A stretch of 64,000 bases of DNA. Source: Anniella stebbinsi (lineage: Eukaryota > Chordata > Lepidosauria > Squamata > Anniellidae). How positions within the stretch are numbered: the stretch's first letter is position 1; every line of letters starts with the position of its first letter. Positions 10,114-21,928 of this stretch are shown here, in pieces. A program made the translations under genes and the position numbers. The DNA lies in NCBI GenBank assembly GCA_029215795.1, contig JARDYH010000001.1:192021654-192085653 (forward strand), written 5' to 3'. Below the pieces are notes generated by a model, which had not been told where the DNA came from, made no database searches, and saw only the letters and a list, made by a program, of their open reading frames with translations.

Positions 10114-11564
10114 GTAAGCATGTTCTGTTTTTTACTGACAAGTCAATGTGCTTAGAATTGCAGCCATCATTTAGAACTCTACAGGGGCTGGAGTGTAAAA
10201 AATACATGAAATAAACATAGCAGAGGTATAAAATCTGCCCCGAAAAGGTCAACATTTCTAATGGAAGTTTCATAATAAGATTTGTCCTACAGTAGATCCA
10301 AACCTGAAGGCACTGATTTCTAAGGCAGGGACTGGGACTCCTTCAGATATTCAGAAAAGAAAAAAAATATATCTTTTACTTCCCTCAGCCTTTCTTCATT
10401 CCCCAGCCCCACTTGCAACTCATTTCTCTCTCATTTCACCTTCCAGATCAGAAAGGGGGCGGTGGGGGACCAACTCCCTTTGTTTTGTCCTCCGGAGATT
10501 CATTAAGATAAGAAATGAAACAACAGCAAAAAAAAAAAAAAAAATTGGATTGTGAAGGGAAGGTTAGTGCAGGGAAGAAAGAAAAACCTAGAGTAGATTA
10601 ATTTGAGAGAGAAGGAAATACTGTTTCCTAGTTTTGAAAATATTAGCTGTGCTTTGCCTAGGATGTTGGGACAATGTGTAATTTTCAGAAACAGGGAACT
10701 CAGTCGTATGGGTGACAATGCTTTTTTGTGGCAGTAGCCTTTCCACTTAATTTTGTGGGAGGGGCAGGCTGCCACTTGCTGGGTGGAAAGGCACTCTGCA
10801 TATGTTCAGAGGCACTTTTACTGGCTAGTAGAAATAATATTTTGGGCTACTAAGCCTGGACGTAAGTTGTGACCCTCTGACCTGGAAGAAGAACTTAAGA
10901 AGCTGGTTATGGCATAGAGTTAGGTCTCAGCTTCTGCCTGGCTTTTCCTAATTCAGTAGATTAAAGGCAAAACTACTCCAAAACTTTTGAATGTTGGTAG
11001 GGGTTGCATATGTGCTGTAGTGTGCACCAGAATGGCTCCTGAGGATTGATCTGTGGCACGCTAGTCTTCAAAAGTTAGGGTTGGACACCAGTGTACTGCA
11101 GTGGCTTGAACGTGACTTGGACATCTGAAAATCTGAAAACTATTAATGAATCTACAGATTGTAGCTTTGGGCATGCCTGGCCACATTCACGCAAAACATT
11201 AATTCAGAATTGCTGAGAATTCTGGTTTATCAATAAAGAGCAAGTGTGCTAGTTTGCACTGCCCAATTGTTCCTGCCTGGCCTCCTCCTGCAAGCAGGAG
11301 CAGCCAAAGTAACTAGGAATTTACCAGGTAGAGAAAGCTTAGTTTTACATCCAAGATGAGATCCTACCAAGCCAGGTTCAGGAAGTCAACTATAAACCCT
11401 AGCTTCAAACTCTGGTTTGTAAGTGAAGAAGCTAGGTGTTTGGGTTCGGACTGAATGCTCAGTGCAAATGCGGCCATTCTGTAGGATTCAGAATTAAAAA
11501 GTAGTCTAAAGAAAGGAACAGGAAACAGGGAAGAAGAAAATAATTAAGAAAAGAAAATGGAGTT

Positions 11565-11628
11565 TAAGGGGGTTGGACTCGATGGCCTTCTAGGTCCCTT
11601 CCAAGTCTGCTATTCTATGATTCTATGA
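11565..11628 (+). mobile_element. CR1 LINE 3' end
   Basis: The segment reads GGTTGGACTCGATGGCCTTC, then TAGGTCCCTTCCAAGTCTG, and ends in two ATTCTATG units. The octamer tail and the preceding words are the classic 3' terminus of amniote CR1 elements. Confidence 0.85.
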
Positions 11629-12261
11629 CATAAGAAGAGCTGTGCAGAGTTTAAGAGATGGGAGAATACTGCTAAATATCATAGAAAACGTGAAGGAAAT
11701 GTGTGCCCTCAACAAAGTGGAACTATAAATCATGGTGCAAATGAGGAATGCTTGTGTGCGTGTGCAAGAGAGAAGAGTAAATGGATAGCAGCGATGCAAA
11801 GTAATTGCCACTGAACATGCCATGGATATTAGTCATAGGTTTTTGCTTTAGAGCACTTAAAATATTATTGGCTGGTAAATATAGATATAATTTGGACATT
11901 TTACACTTTAGGCACTTCAGCGTCGTTGTCCCCTCCCCCAAAGTAGCATTGTGACCATAAAATGGAGATTACATAAGACACTGCCCTTGTTAAAGCCATT
12001 AGAGTTCCTATATTGAGGAATAGCGCTCCTTCCTTCTGTGAAAAAGGCAGTGATGCATTGGCTATTCAGATGTTCTCAACCATATAGAAATGGTTTCTCT
12101 TTTGATGTGTAGCTTTGTTCTCTACTTTTGCTGACCCCAGACATTGCATAGCTATTTTATTATATGGAACTTTCATTTTGTGTGTGTGTGGGGGGGAGGT
12201 TTTCCTGTACATGTTTCAATTCCTTACTTTAATTTCAATGGCAAATGAATGGCCATTTCTA

Positions 12262-12288
12262 TCCCCCCCCCCCCCCCCCAAAAAAAAA
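12262..12288. repeat. poly(C) followed by poly(A)
   Basis: About 16 C then 9 A without interruption. Confidence 0.9.
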
Positions 12289-12508
12289 GGTTGAGCTTGA
12301 TCTCTAAAATTAGGTTGCCAAACTGATATTTCTTACAGGACTGTTACGAGGATTACTGAGGCGCAGTCAATGCATGCAACAGAATGCATGGATAGTGGTA
12401 GAATGGATTGTTCCACTTCAAACTGCAAGTGGGAAATCATATTAAAAAAAATGTTCCCCTGTACCAGGGATGGTTAATGTGTGGCCTCCCAGATATTGTT
12501 GAACTGAA

Positions 12509-12651
12509 GGACCAATCTACACCAAGCAGGACGCAACACTTTGAAAACGTTTTGAAAATTGTCTATGGAGTGTGTCCTGGGCCCCAACAGTTGTCACTAC
12601 TGTTATAAACCGTTTGAAACTGTTTTAAAGCAGTAGTGTAGATCCTGCCTC
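12509..12651. mobile_element. MITE of family B, longer form
   Basis: It begins GGACCAATCTACACCAAGCA and ends AAAGCAGTAGTGTAGATCCT. The middle holds GGGCCCCAACAGTTGTCACT, shared with the copy at 13107. The arms are decayed inverted repeats. Confidence 0.65.
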
Positions 12652-12939
12652 TTATCATCCCTTACCAATGGCTGTACTGACCGGGGCTGCTGCAGTCCCA
12701 GCAATACCTGAAGGGCCACATTTCCCCCCATCCTTGCCCTACATGTAGAAAACAAGCATACGGAATGCTCTGGGCTACATAGCCTTTATCCCCAATGTGA
12801 TACCTTTTTTACTTGCAGGAAGTTTTGTTGTCGTTTTTATGTAGTGTAGTGGAACATTAAGAAACGGTATCCCTGAGCTTCAGTCTGCAGTGGTACAGTC
12901 CTTTCTGCCCCCACAGAACTCTTGCATGCATTCTGTTTG

Positions 12940-13072
12940 TACGTTTGTATTGTGGTTTTCAGCTTTAATATTATATTTTATGCTGTACTTACGGTTTTAA
13001 CTTTTGTGAACTGCCGAGAGAGCTTCAGCTCTTGGGTGGTACAGAAATGAATGAATGAATGAATGAATAAAA
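12940..13072 (+). mobile_element. LINE 3' tail (L2/CR1-like) with (GAAT)n end
   Basis: The segment has TTTTGTGAACTGCCGAGAGA, then GCTCTTGGGTGGTACAGAAA and (TGAA)n. The same tail occurs sense at 51960 and 57345 and antisense at 14698 and 17645. The exact family is not certain. Confidence 0.65.
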
Positions 13073-13106
13073 CGTCACCCCACCCATTCGTCTGCATGTA
13101 CAGACC

Positions 13107-13243
13107 AGGGCCAGATCTACATCAAGCAGGATATAACACCATGAAAGCAGTTTGAAAACGGTATATGGAATGTGTCATGGGCCCCAACTGTTGTCAGTGC
13201 TGTTCAGTACCATTATAAAACAGTAGTGTAGTTCCTGCCCCAG
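13107..13243. mobile_element. MITE of family B, longer form (second copy)
   Basis: It begins GGGCCAGATCTACATCAAGC and ends AACAGTAGTGTAGTTCCTGC, with the shared centre GGGCCCCAACTGTTGTCAG. It lies about 450 bp from its relative at 12509, with a LINE tail between them. Confidence 0.65.
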
Positions 13244-14697
13244 CCTGATATAATGTATGTAAGGTGCTTTGAATACGTTAAAGCGCTGTATCAGCCATTT
13301 GCTGAGTTGGGTCAAAATTATTTTGTTGCATTAAAATCCCCTTGCAAATAAGTTCACAAAAAGTGTTTTGTACCTCACCTGCCTGCGTGTACCGACATAA
13401 CTCTTTAATCACCTGTGGCACATAAAGCATCCTGAGAGAGAGAAAAAAAAGAGGAAAGAAGGAGAAAGATCCGCCTTATCAAAACTTCCCTGCTTGGTCC
13501 CCTAGAAGCAGTTCCTCCCTGTGGTGATGTAACAGGCACAGAGTAAGCAGATAAGCAGGCAGTAATTGTGGCTGGGAAGTATAATTAGCTAGCTGGCCTT
13601 CTCTGGAATGATATTAGTATGCACCTTGAATTACTTCTCGGTCCTTTGTGAAACTGCTTTATGCCGCAGATCTTCCCTCTCAAACCCTACAAAATAGGGT
13701 TTTTTTTCTAAATAGTATCAGTTGGTGAATATCCAAGCATGTTGTTTAATTAAAACAGTTGACGCAATAAAGGCAGACTGTACGCCTTAGGTCAGCAGTG
13801 GGCAGATTTTCGGCTTGCACAATCTACTTCATATTTTTACTAGAACTCAAAGCACACCATCCAAACCCAGATGCACAAGACATGCACTTAGAATGAAAGA
13901 ACACAGTGCCTCAGAGTTTTTGAGATTTGTTTTGAGTACGAGAAGTGAGCTGAGTTTACAGTCCTTCCTTGCAAATGTCCGCTCCTGATTACTTCAAGGT
14001 TTCTTCTTTTGAGAGCCAAATTTAAATCGAAAAGCTTTTTTACTGCTGCTGTTAAACGCTTGGAAGTTGGAAACCTTTGCTGATATCCTGGAAATCACCC
14101 CACCATCTACTAGCTGATCCTGATCTACCTTCTGCAAACCCCTGACTTAGGTCACCTTCCCGAACTGTGTAGACTTGTGCGGCTCCAGGTCTGCTGAGAC
14201 TCAAATCTAGGGAGACTGGGTATGAGGCATGGAGCTACACAATGGTGCCTTGAAGGGCCTGGGGATCAAACTGAGTGGGGGATCAGGGCAAAAGAATGGC
14301 ACCTACTAGGTTAGGGGAAGAGCCTGACTGTGCTCAGGGGCCCAGTGGGAAGGCTGAGCGCAATATGTGTGTGGAGCGAATAGCAGAAGCTTTCTAGCTG
14401 GGCAGCCGCCACTCCTCCCCACTGATTCAGGGCCAGCCCTAGGAGAAACTGTATAATTTCCTTTGTAAAAATTACTTATAGTGCTTACAGCATTTATAGT
14501 ATTTATAGTGCTTCTATGGCTTCTTGCCTCAAAGTAAAACTGCGTTCCACTGATATTTTTAGAATGAATGACATCAAATTCGAAAATGAACAAGAAACAT
14601 AATTTAAAGCTAATTGATGTATGTTCATTTTTATAGTTAATAAAGCCAAACAGCCTGTAGAATATGGTTAAAAAGACGCCCCTCCCCCCAGTGTAGC

Positions 14698-15210
14698 TTA
14701 TTTATTATTTATTTCTTTTATTCCATTTATATACCGCCCCATAGTCGAAGCTCTCTGGGCGGTTTACAAAAATCAAAAACAATTAAAACACCGATATACA
14801 AAATTTAAAAGCATAAAGCATAAAAACAAGTTAAAATTACAATATCCTTCTTGGTCAAAGCACAACAACAACACAGCAATACAACAACACAAAACCCCTC
14901 ATCATATGCTGTTAAATGCCTGGGAGAAGAGGAAAGTCTTGACCTAGCGCCGAAAAGATAACAATGTTGGCACCAGGCGAGCCTCATCGGGGAGATCATT
15001 CCATAATTGGGGGGCCACCACTGAAAAGGCCCTTTCCCTTGTTGCCACCCTCCATGCCTCCCTTGGAGTAGGCAACCGGAGGAGGACCTTCGATGTGGAT
15101 CGTAGTGTACGGGTAGGTTCGTGTCGGGAGAGGCGTTCCATCAGGTATTGTGGTCCCAAGCCGTATAAGGCTTTATAGGTTAAAACCAGACCTTGAATTG
15201 GGCTCGCTGA
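14698..15210 (-). mobile_element. Antisense LINE 3' fragment with its tail
   Basis: Read on the minus strand, this holds the C-terminal part of a LINE reverse-transcriptase ORF, then untranslated sequence and the tail with GAGCTTCGACTATGGGGCGG near 14733-14757. The plus-strand start is an A/T-rich (ATTT)n block, the tail of the element. Confidence 0.75.
14902..15199 (-). pseudogene. Decayed C-terminus of a LINE reverse transcriptase (L2/CR1-like)
   Basis: The minus-strand frame reads YKALYGLGPQYLMERL, then RAFSVVAPQLWNDLPDEAR and LLSFRR, a stop, and then VKTFLFSQAF in the same frame before a terminal TGA. The block RAFSVVAPQLWN...LPDEAR is the hallmark C-terminal segment of L2/CR1-type LINE proteins. 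The in-frame TAG at 14944-14946 and the missing catalytic domain make it non-functional. It is not a host gene. Confidence 0.8.
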
Positions 15211-15957
15211 AGACAGTACACTTCACCAAAATCGAGTCACCCTTCAATTTGGCACTCCGGGCGAGCACCAGATTCACATAGCCCTAAGGCCAGCCTTTTA
15301 TAGTTTCCAAATGCCAACTATTGTGACCAGCTAGAATCAAGTGATCATGCTTTTCCTGAGCTTTATCCGTTCAATCTGCAGGTTGGGGCAGGAGGTGATT
15401 CCAGGGGATTCCTCATAGCTGTGGAAACTGTGCTCCCTCCCCTGTAAAATGGAGTGTAGAGATGGAGGGAAGGAGGTGTTCCTGGGGGTGGGGAAGGAAG
15501 GAGACTGGGGATGTAAGGCTAAGAGGTATCCCTAATATCCTTCCCTCCCCTTCCCTGAGGCCCCTGATGGATGGGCAAAATCACTCGTCTAGCTAAAATG
15601 CAGAGCAGAAGGCACAAGTGGCATCCTGAGTAGTATCCTGCAAATAGTTCTGCTAGATTCAGTAGGCCTATATTTGGAGTGAAGGTTCTACTTAGGGTGG
15701 ATGCTGCAAACAAACTGCTTGCATGGTATGCTAGCACAAGGAACCTGAAGGCCAGCTCTGGTGTCACCTAGGGTCTTTCCTGGTCAGCAGGACTTGATGT
15801 CAGTCATGCTGGACTTTCTGGCTGCCTACAAATTCTGTGGGGGAGGTTGGTTTGTATGGTCCACTGCCTGGAGATTGATCAATCCAGATAATTTTCTGAC
15901 CTTTCTGTGGGAATTCCCTGCATTTTTAGCCAGCATTCCTGCCAAGCATGTTGAAAG

Positions 15958-15962
15958 ATATC

Positions 15963-16001
<39 letters not shown>

Positions 16002-16003
16002 CT
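15958..16003. repeat. (ATCT)n microsatellite
   Basis: About eleven TATC/ATCT units. Confidence 0.95.
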
Positions 16004-16064
16004 ATCCTATAACAAAATGGCTAAATTCCTCCTGTTTTATGGGGCACACTTTTTTTTCTTAAAC

Positions 16065-16435
16065 TTGTGGTTATGTAACCCAAACTCACTCACTTACAGC
16101 CATTGACTCTTATTTTCCTGCTGCCTCAGTTTGCCTATGTCTGACTGACGTGGTTTTCCTGGTCTCTCATCTCCCTTGAATTTAAATCTTGGAGAAGTGG
16201 GCTTGGCTATAAATGTCTTTCTTTGTGTTGTGACATACCCTGGATGAATTGGGTTTTTTTTTAAGACACTTTAAAAAAGAAGAAGACTGCTCTTTCTTGG
16301 CTCTGGGAACTTAGTATACTGCAATTATGTAACCCAAACTCTCTCTCTCTCTCTCTCTCTTGTAGTCATTGACTCTTATTTGCTTCTTCCTTTCCCATGT
16401 CCCTTTGCTTCAATAAGTGGGTTCTGCCACAAACT
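16065..16435. repeat. Imperfect ~250-bp tandem duplication
   Basis: TTATGTAACCCAAACTC followed by CATTGACTCTTATTT occurs at about 16069 and again at about 16321, with (CT)n expanded inside the second copy (16337-16361). A third, weaker echo (CAATGACTCTTATTTC) is at about 16879. Confidence 0.6.
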
Positions 16436-17601
16436 TTTTTCTCTGTGTTATTCTGGAGTGGTTTCTGGGAAGGGATGATCCCCTTGGCTCTGCCTCCATG
16501 AAACCACTTTCCGCCCCACCAGTTAGGGTTAGGTAACTGAGGTTTGGGGTGCGGGCACTCACAACTGCATTACACTTTAAACTCCTGATGCCTAAAATTA
16601 TTCTTGTCAATTCTCCAAACTATACTCTGGCACCAGCAGCCAGAGCCAGCTAGAACACCCTTGAAAGAATTAATCTGCTTATTCCATGGATCTTTTCCTT
16701 TTTTTCTCAGGGCAGTAGGCCAGGAAAAATGACAGGGGGAGGAAAGAATGAATCTGTACCTTCTCCACATCTTCCTTTTTTTTTCTCATCAGAGAATTAG
16801 GACAGGAATGGGGTGTGTGGAGAATTTGCTCACAGTGGAAGCCTATGAATGTTTACTCATCAATTAATCCCACCATATTCAATGACTCTTATTTCTTTTA
16901 TTCCATATTACAAATGCAATGGATTGCAATAAAACAAACACCCAGCTTCATCAGGAGTTTCATCTTCAAAAACTTCATCTTTTGGATCTTTAGACTACTA
17001 CTCCATATGCATTGGGTTTCCTAGTTGTACAGGGCCCAGGTGTCTCAGTTTGCTCTTTCCTTACACTAAGATTCTACCTTCCTGGTTCTGCCTGCACTGG
17101 TTCAGAAGTAACTGTTTTCTAAATAAAGTGTTCTGTCTGTCTAATCTGTATGTCAAGGAAATGCTTGTGTAGTGACTCTACCTTGTTTGAAAGCCTTTTT
17201 CCTTATGGTAATTTGAATTTGGCTAATACATGCTATGTTAAAAAAAATTAATCTATATGTTTTTTCAGAATATATGGTTAGGATGGCAGTTTTAGTGTGA
17301 GATATGCCATTATTTTTCTTTCAGAGATCTTAACATGTGGGATACAGCCCGCCCACCTAGAAATATTATTTGCCCTTTCTGTGCCCCGCCTGAATTTTTT
17401 TTCTGGTGCTGCCACTGACAGCTTGGATTGAGCAGATGATCTGGTCCGAACAAATTGTAACATAGAGTCAGCACTTTCATATGCTGAGGAGGTGAGGATG
17501 AAGAAATGGTTGGGTCGGTGACTCGAACCCAAATGGCCAAAACATTTCAGTGAACATGACCAAACACAAGCGAGAGCCCATTTTTAGGCCTGCTCTTGGA
17601 A

Positions 17602-17603
<2 letters not shown>

Positions 17604-17643
<40 letters not shown>

Positions 17644-17770
17644 TACATTTATCTACCGCTCCGTAGCTGAAACTCTCTGGGCAGTTTACAAAAATCAAAA
17701 GACTGAACATTAAAAAGTCAATATACAAAATTTAGAACCATAAAACATAAAACAGCTGATATTTAAAACA
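17604..17770 (-). mobile_element. (ATT)n and antisense LINE 3' tail
   Basis: An (ATT)n run to about 17643 is followed by CTACCGCTCCGTAGCTGAAA and CTCTCTGGGCAGTTTACAAA, the reverse complement of the tail seen at 12940 and 57345. Confidence 0.7.
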
Positions 17771-17859
17771 TTTCAAACAGCACCCTCCTCCCCCGCCTTC
17801 TCCCCCCTCTGTTAGCTGTCAAACCCACCACATTGGAACTTTTGGAACTTTTAAAGTAA

Positions 17860-18440
17860 AAAAATTCATAGCCACAAAATGCCTGCACCAATCTTTCTGA
17901 AATTTCTCACACATAAATACCTCAAACCCTTCTGCCATGTGGGCAAATTTCATACTTCTATCTTTAAAAATAAAAAGTTAAATGTGTTTCCTCATTTCTC
18001 CAAAAATACCTTGCCTCTACACACTTGAACCTATGTTTCTGACATTTCTCACACATCACTAACTACATGCCATCTCTAATGTGGCAAAGTTTCATGTTTG
18101 GATCTTTAAAAATAAATCAGTTGAAGGCATAACTGTATTTACCCCACTGCTACCCATTTTTCAAAAATTAATTGTCAACCAAGACAAGCACCTATGTTTC
18201 TGAAATTTCACACACATGAGGAGCAACATAACATCTGCAATGTGGCAAAGTTTCATGTGTGGATCTTTAAAAATAAAAAAGGTATAGGCATGCCTGGTTC
18301 GTTAGTAAAAAAAATCATAGCCACAAAATGCCGTGACCTATCTTTCTGAAATTTCTTACATATAACTACCTCAAACCCACCTGCAAAGTGGCCAAGGTTC
18401 ATGCTTCTATCTTTAAAAATAAAAAAAGTTATAGGCATTT
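17860..18440. repeat. Four-copy tandem repeat, unit about 145-160 bp
   Basis: Each unit has TTTCTGAAATTTC(T)CACACAT, later CTGCAATGTGGCAAAGTTTC, and then GGATCTTTAAAAATAAA. The last anchor recurs at about 17960, 18105, 18262 and 18412. Units 1 and 4 also share CATAGCCACAAAATGCC. Units have diverged by substitutions and small indels. Confidence 0.75.
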
Positions 18441-18479
18441 GTGTAGCACAATACTAGGCTATGGGGAAAATCATTCACA

Positions 18480-18648
18480 ATGGCGTCCAATTTTCTGATT
18501 TTCTCCAATTAAAATCGGAGACCAAAATATTGGATCAGGAAAAATCAGATCAACAAGGGACTGTATCGGAATCGTGAATCAGATGGCTGATTTCCTCCGA
18601 TTTTAATCAGTATCAGATATTGGATCCGATACAATGCACAACCCTTAT
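18480..18648. mobile_element. Right end of a possible DNA transposon
   Basis: AAATCGGAG/CTCCGATTTT words form internal inverted repeats (18510-18600), and the end GATCCGATAC...TGCACAACCC resembles the right end of the element at 1449-1787. The left end was not found and may be the tandem repeat at 17860 or lie beyond it. Confidence 0.4.
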
Positions 18649-19379
18649 AAAAATCATAAACTTTATTCAGTAAGTCTTGCATCTGTCTCGGAATGTTGTG
18701 GTTTAGTTATAACAGGGGGGAGAAATTGCAGCATAAAAAATCTAATAAAATTTTTAAAAGTTTTTTTAAAAATTCACTTGGCACTTTAAAGCTATTAGTG
18801 TAGTCACTAGGCAAGCCTGCCTGGGAAAAAGAAATCCTTAAGCAGGGTGCCACAACTAAGATGGCCTGTTCTCCAGTTGTCTTCCACCACACATCAGACG
18901 GTGTTCAAAGATTAACACATTATTCAGGGATCTAGGCTTATGCCTACAACTCCCAGCATGCCTTGGGTGGGAGGGAAGATTTATCAGGCTTTGGCAGCTA
19001 TCATCTGGAAGTGGCTCATCATCCTGGGCCTGAAGGGAGAGAGCCTGGAAAGAGAAAAGAAACTAATTTAATTTGTTTTAAAGTCACCTCACAGGCCTAG
19101 CACTGCCCTGTTACTTTAAGATGATTACATCGCAGATATATAGGGGGCCTGAGCAACGCTGAGTAGAAACTTGAAATTTGGCACACGGATAGATCTGGTT
19201 GTACAATGTACCAGAAAAATCTAAAAACATGAAATTTTGGGTTTTACATTTTTTACAGAATTTAATAAAAATTCAGGGCTTATGCCTACAACTCCCAGCA
19301 TGCCTTGGGTGGAACTCCCAAAAGTCTTCTCGTGCCACCAAACTATGACTCATGGTCATGTTCAGTACAAATTCCTATA

Positions 19380-19545
19380 ATAATAATATATTTATTTATA
19401 ACCCACCTCTCCCTCCTGATCGAGGCGGGGAACAACAACAAATATAAAACATAAGAACCACAAAATAGATGAAATATTAAAACAAATACAAACTAATACA
19501 TCATTAAAAACATCTTAATATGTTTAAGGATATTCCATAAATAAA
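19380..19545 (-). mobile_element. Antisense LINE 3' tail (second tail type)
   Basis: (TAA)n followed by TTATAACCCACCTCTCCCTC and GATCGAGGCGGGGAACAACA. The sense form is at 42580-42680 (CCCGCCTCGATCCGGAGGG) and another antisense form is at 46795. Confidence 0.65.
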
Positions 19546-20211
19546 ATTTCTTCAGCAGGAGATATTGAAAATTGCTTTATCCTCTATGTGGCTCCATAGC
19601 AGTGGCACCGTAAGGTGGTGGATTGACTATTCAACTAAAAAAATAAAATAAAATTACATGGTGTGTCTTCAGAGCACAGGTATGTCAGATAAAAGGCCCA
19701 AGTCACCAGTGGCCTTGACCATCCTGGCTCTCTGCCAAAACCTGTTAAATGTAGACAGTATATAGTAAATTATGCCAATAAACTATTCTGTGTTCTGGCT
19801 GTTTTCCTTTTTTCATAATAATAACTTCAGTCCACATACATACAACAGTTCCCCATGTCCACTGAGATCCGCTTCCCTATTAAATGTTATTCAGATATCT
19901 GTGCAATGCTGGGTATATTTTGAAAACATATTCTTATGTTTGCATCTTTTTTAGCTGGTAGAAAGGGTGATTTTGACGTTTATACGGCTGCTCTGGCCAA
20001 GGCATGATGGGAGGTGTAGGCATTTCAAGTAAAACAAAATATGTGTTTTATCAGGAAGCTCTAATTTAAAATACAGTTCTTATTCACACAATTTTCCATT
20101 GATTCTAACAAAATTTATGAACTAACCAAACTAAAAAAAACCCTGACAATCTAAAGATGAATAAGGTGCAGAGTAATTTATTATTTATCAAATAACTGTT
20201 ATAAACATTAT

Positions 20212-20247
20212 TCACGGACCTGAGCAATGCCGGGCATATCAGCTAGT
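20212..20247 (+). mobile_element. Possible Helitron-like 3' terminus
   Basis: ACCTGAGCAATGCCGGGCAT can form a short hairpin, followed after a few bases by CTAGT (20243-20247), which fits the CTRRT end of Helitrons. A related GGGCCTGAGCAACGCTGAGT is at about 19145. The sequence GCTTATGCCTACAACTCCCA is duplicated at 18935 and 19279 in this stretch. The 5' end was not identified. Confidence 0.35.
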
Positions 20248-20282
20248 GTACTAATAAAATAAGCTGTCTCTTCAAGCAGCTA

Positions 20283-20830
20283 CATTCATTCATAGGCATG
20301 TGCAGCACATTTCCTTAGGGTGTGCATCCAGGGATTTTTTTTAAAGGCGAACGTTTATTGAATACTCAGTTATAAAGGACAGTATTATTATTCATTTATT
20401 TATTAAACGCTGTAGACACTGATGCTTTATTCCGCATTCAACTTGCCTGACCATGGGAGGGCTGTTGCAGGTGGGGGGGGGGGAATGAGGAGATGCTCCT
20501 TAAGCCCCAGCACTGGTGGGGCTTTGTAGTGACACTGGCCGGAGGAAGGGCTTAAGAGGTGATATTCACCTTTGGGGCCCTTCCTCCTGCTGTGGCTCCC
20601 AGCAGAGATGCTCTTGGCAGAGCGATTCCTTTTTGCTCCTGCTGCCAGGAGCAACGGCATGCTGTTGGGGGCAGCGGAGAAGCCAGAGGGCAGCCGGAGG
20701 ACCATTCCTGCTGCCTCTGGCTCTGGATTCCTACTCAATGGCCCCCCAATTTGGTGCTTGTTGCTTGAGACATTAGGGTGTGCCTGGGCACACCCAGCAC
20801 ACCCCTTGCACAAATCTATGCATTCATTCA
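20283..20830. mobile_element. ~545-bp GC-rich element with inverted ends
   Basis: The left end has ATTCATTCATAGGCATGTGC and the right end is a near reverse complement (CAAATCTATGCATTCATTC). Sub-terminal AGGGTGTGC words are also inverted. The interior is GC-rich and gives open frames on both strands (up to 144 codons), which look like low-complexity translation rather than protein. Confidence 0.5.
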
Positions 20831-21098
20831 CAACTACATCACCCTGGACCTGCACCCTCACAATTTAGAGGGGAGGGGAGGGTTCCAGGGCAAGATTCAT
20901 AGCTAAAACACAGCAAATTTCCAGCCTACAACCACACAAAAAAAACTCCACCTTTTTCACCTTGCTTTCCCAGGCTAATGAACAACTAATCCTAGAGGGA
21001 AGAAGAGGGGACTGAATGTGTGTTTTCCTTATCAATCTAGGATCACAGCTGAAGAAGCACAGCCCATTTCCTGTTATCCATGTTCCTTTCTTCTGTGA

Positions 21099-21453
21099 GG
21101 TCCCCTCTATAAGGATTCGCTTTTGCGCCCGGTTAGCCGATTATGCGCATAATCGCAGAAGCGCATTTACGCCTAATCCCTCTGCACGAGAGGCAGCGAG
21201 AGGCGGCGAAGCGCATTAATGGATTTCCAAAGTGCGGTTTACAAGTAGTTAATGCGCATAAGCGCATATTCACACAGTCAAAATGCGCTTTAACGGCCGG
21301 AGCAAAATAAAACTCACGATTTAACGCGCTTTCGATAATGCGCATAATCGGAGGGATAACGCGCCTCTACGCCCCATTTGCGCTCCACTGGTGTGGAGGT
21401 AAATTTTTTAAAGCACCTTGAAAGAGCTTTAAACCTCTCTTGTAGAGGCAGCC
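21099..21453. mobile_element. 355-bp GCGC-rich MITE (family D, copy 2)
   Basis: It is the same length and orientation as the copy at 9686 and closely similar throughout, with ends GGTCCCCTCTATAAG and CTTGTAGAGGCAGCC. Differences include AAGCGCATT for AAGCTCATT, and the internal CTTGTAGAGG changed to TGGTGTGGAGG. Confidence 0.8.
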
Positions 21454-21798
21454 TGAGTGGCTCAGCTTCCCTCTCCTACCCAGATTCAACAGGTTTTTTT
21501 GCCATGGGAGTAGCTGTGAGCCCCAGGATTATACTCCAACCAGGTGTGTGTCCTGGTTGGCTAGGAGTGCTCTGCACCCCAACCCCACCCCAATAGCAAA
21601 TCTGTCAGTGTAGTAATAAAATCTGGTTTCTAAAAAGTGTGCATGGAATAATCTAAAGGTTATTTAGTTAAGTCAAATTCCTGAATTGTGAAATGAGCGA
21701 TACCTCAGGAATAACAAATGTTCTAGGCTAAAGGCAGCACAAATTTATTTCATTTTCTAGAATCTAAATCTACAATTTAGCTTTAGGTTTTAAGAACT

Positions 21799-21928
21799 AA
21801 GGGCGCGATCTTATGAATATAGGCAAGAAAAAAATGTTACATCTCCCAGCATTGCAGGACTTTTTTCTGATTGGGGAATGCTGGGATTTGTAGGACTTTT
21901 TTGCCTAAACATGCTTAGGATTGCACCT
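21799..21928. mobile_element. Short palindromic MITE (family A, copy 3)
   Basis: It begins AAGGGCGCGATCTTATGAAT and ends CATGCTTAGGATTGCACCT, with a CTCCCAGCATTGCAGGAC and GGAATGCTGGGATTTGTAGG inner pair. Confidence 0.7.

Noticed and set aside
15958..16003. CRISPR-like array (also the other tandem repeats)
   Set aside because: These are simple microsatellites or old tandem duplications without regular unique spacers, in vertebrate DNA.
20427..20861. 144-codon minus-strand frame and overlapping plus-strand frames
   Set aside because: All lie in one GC-rich repeat with inverted ends; the predicted peptides are Pro/Ser/Gly-rich with no family resemblance.
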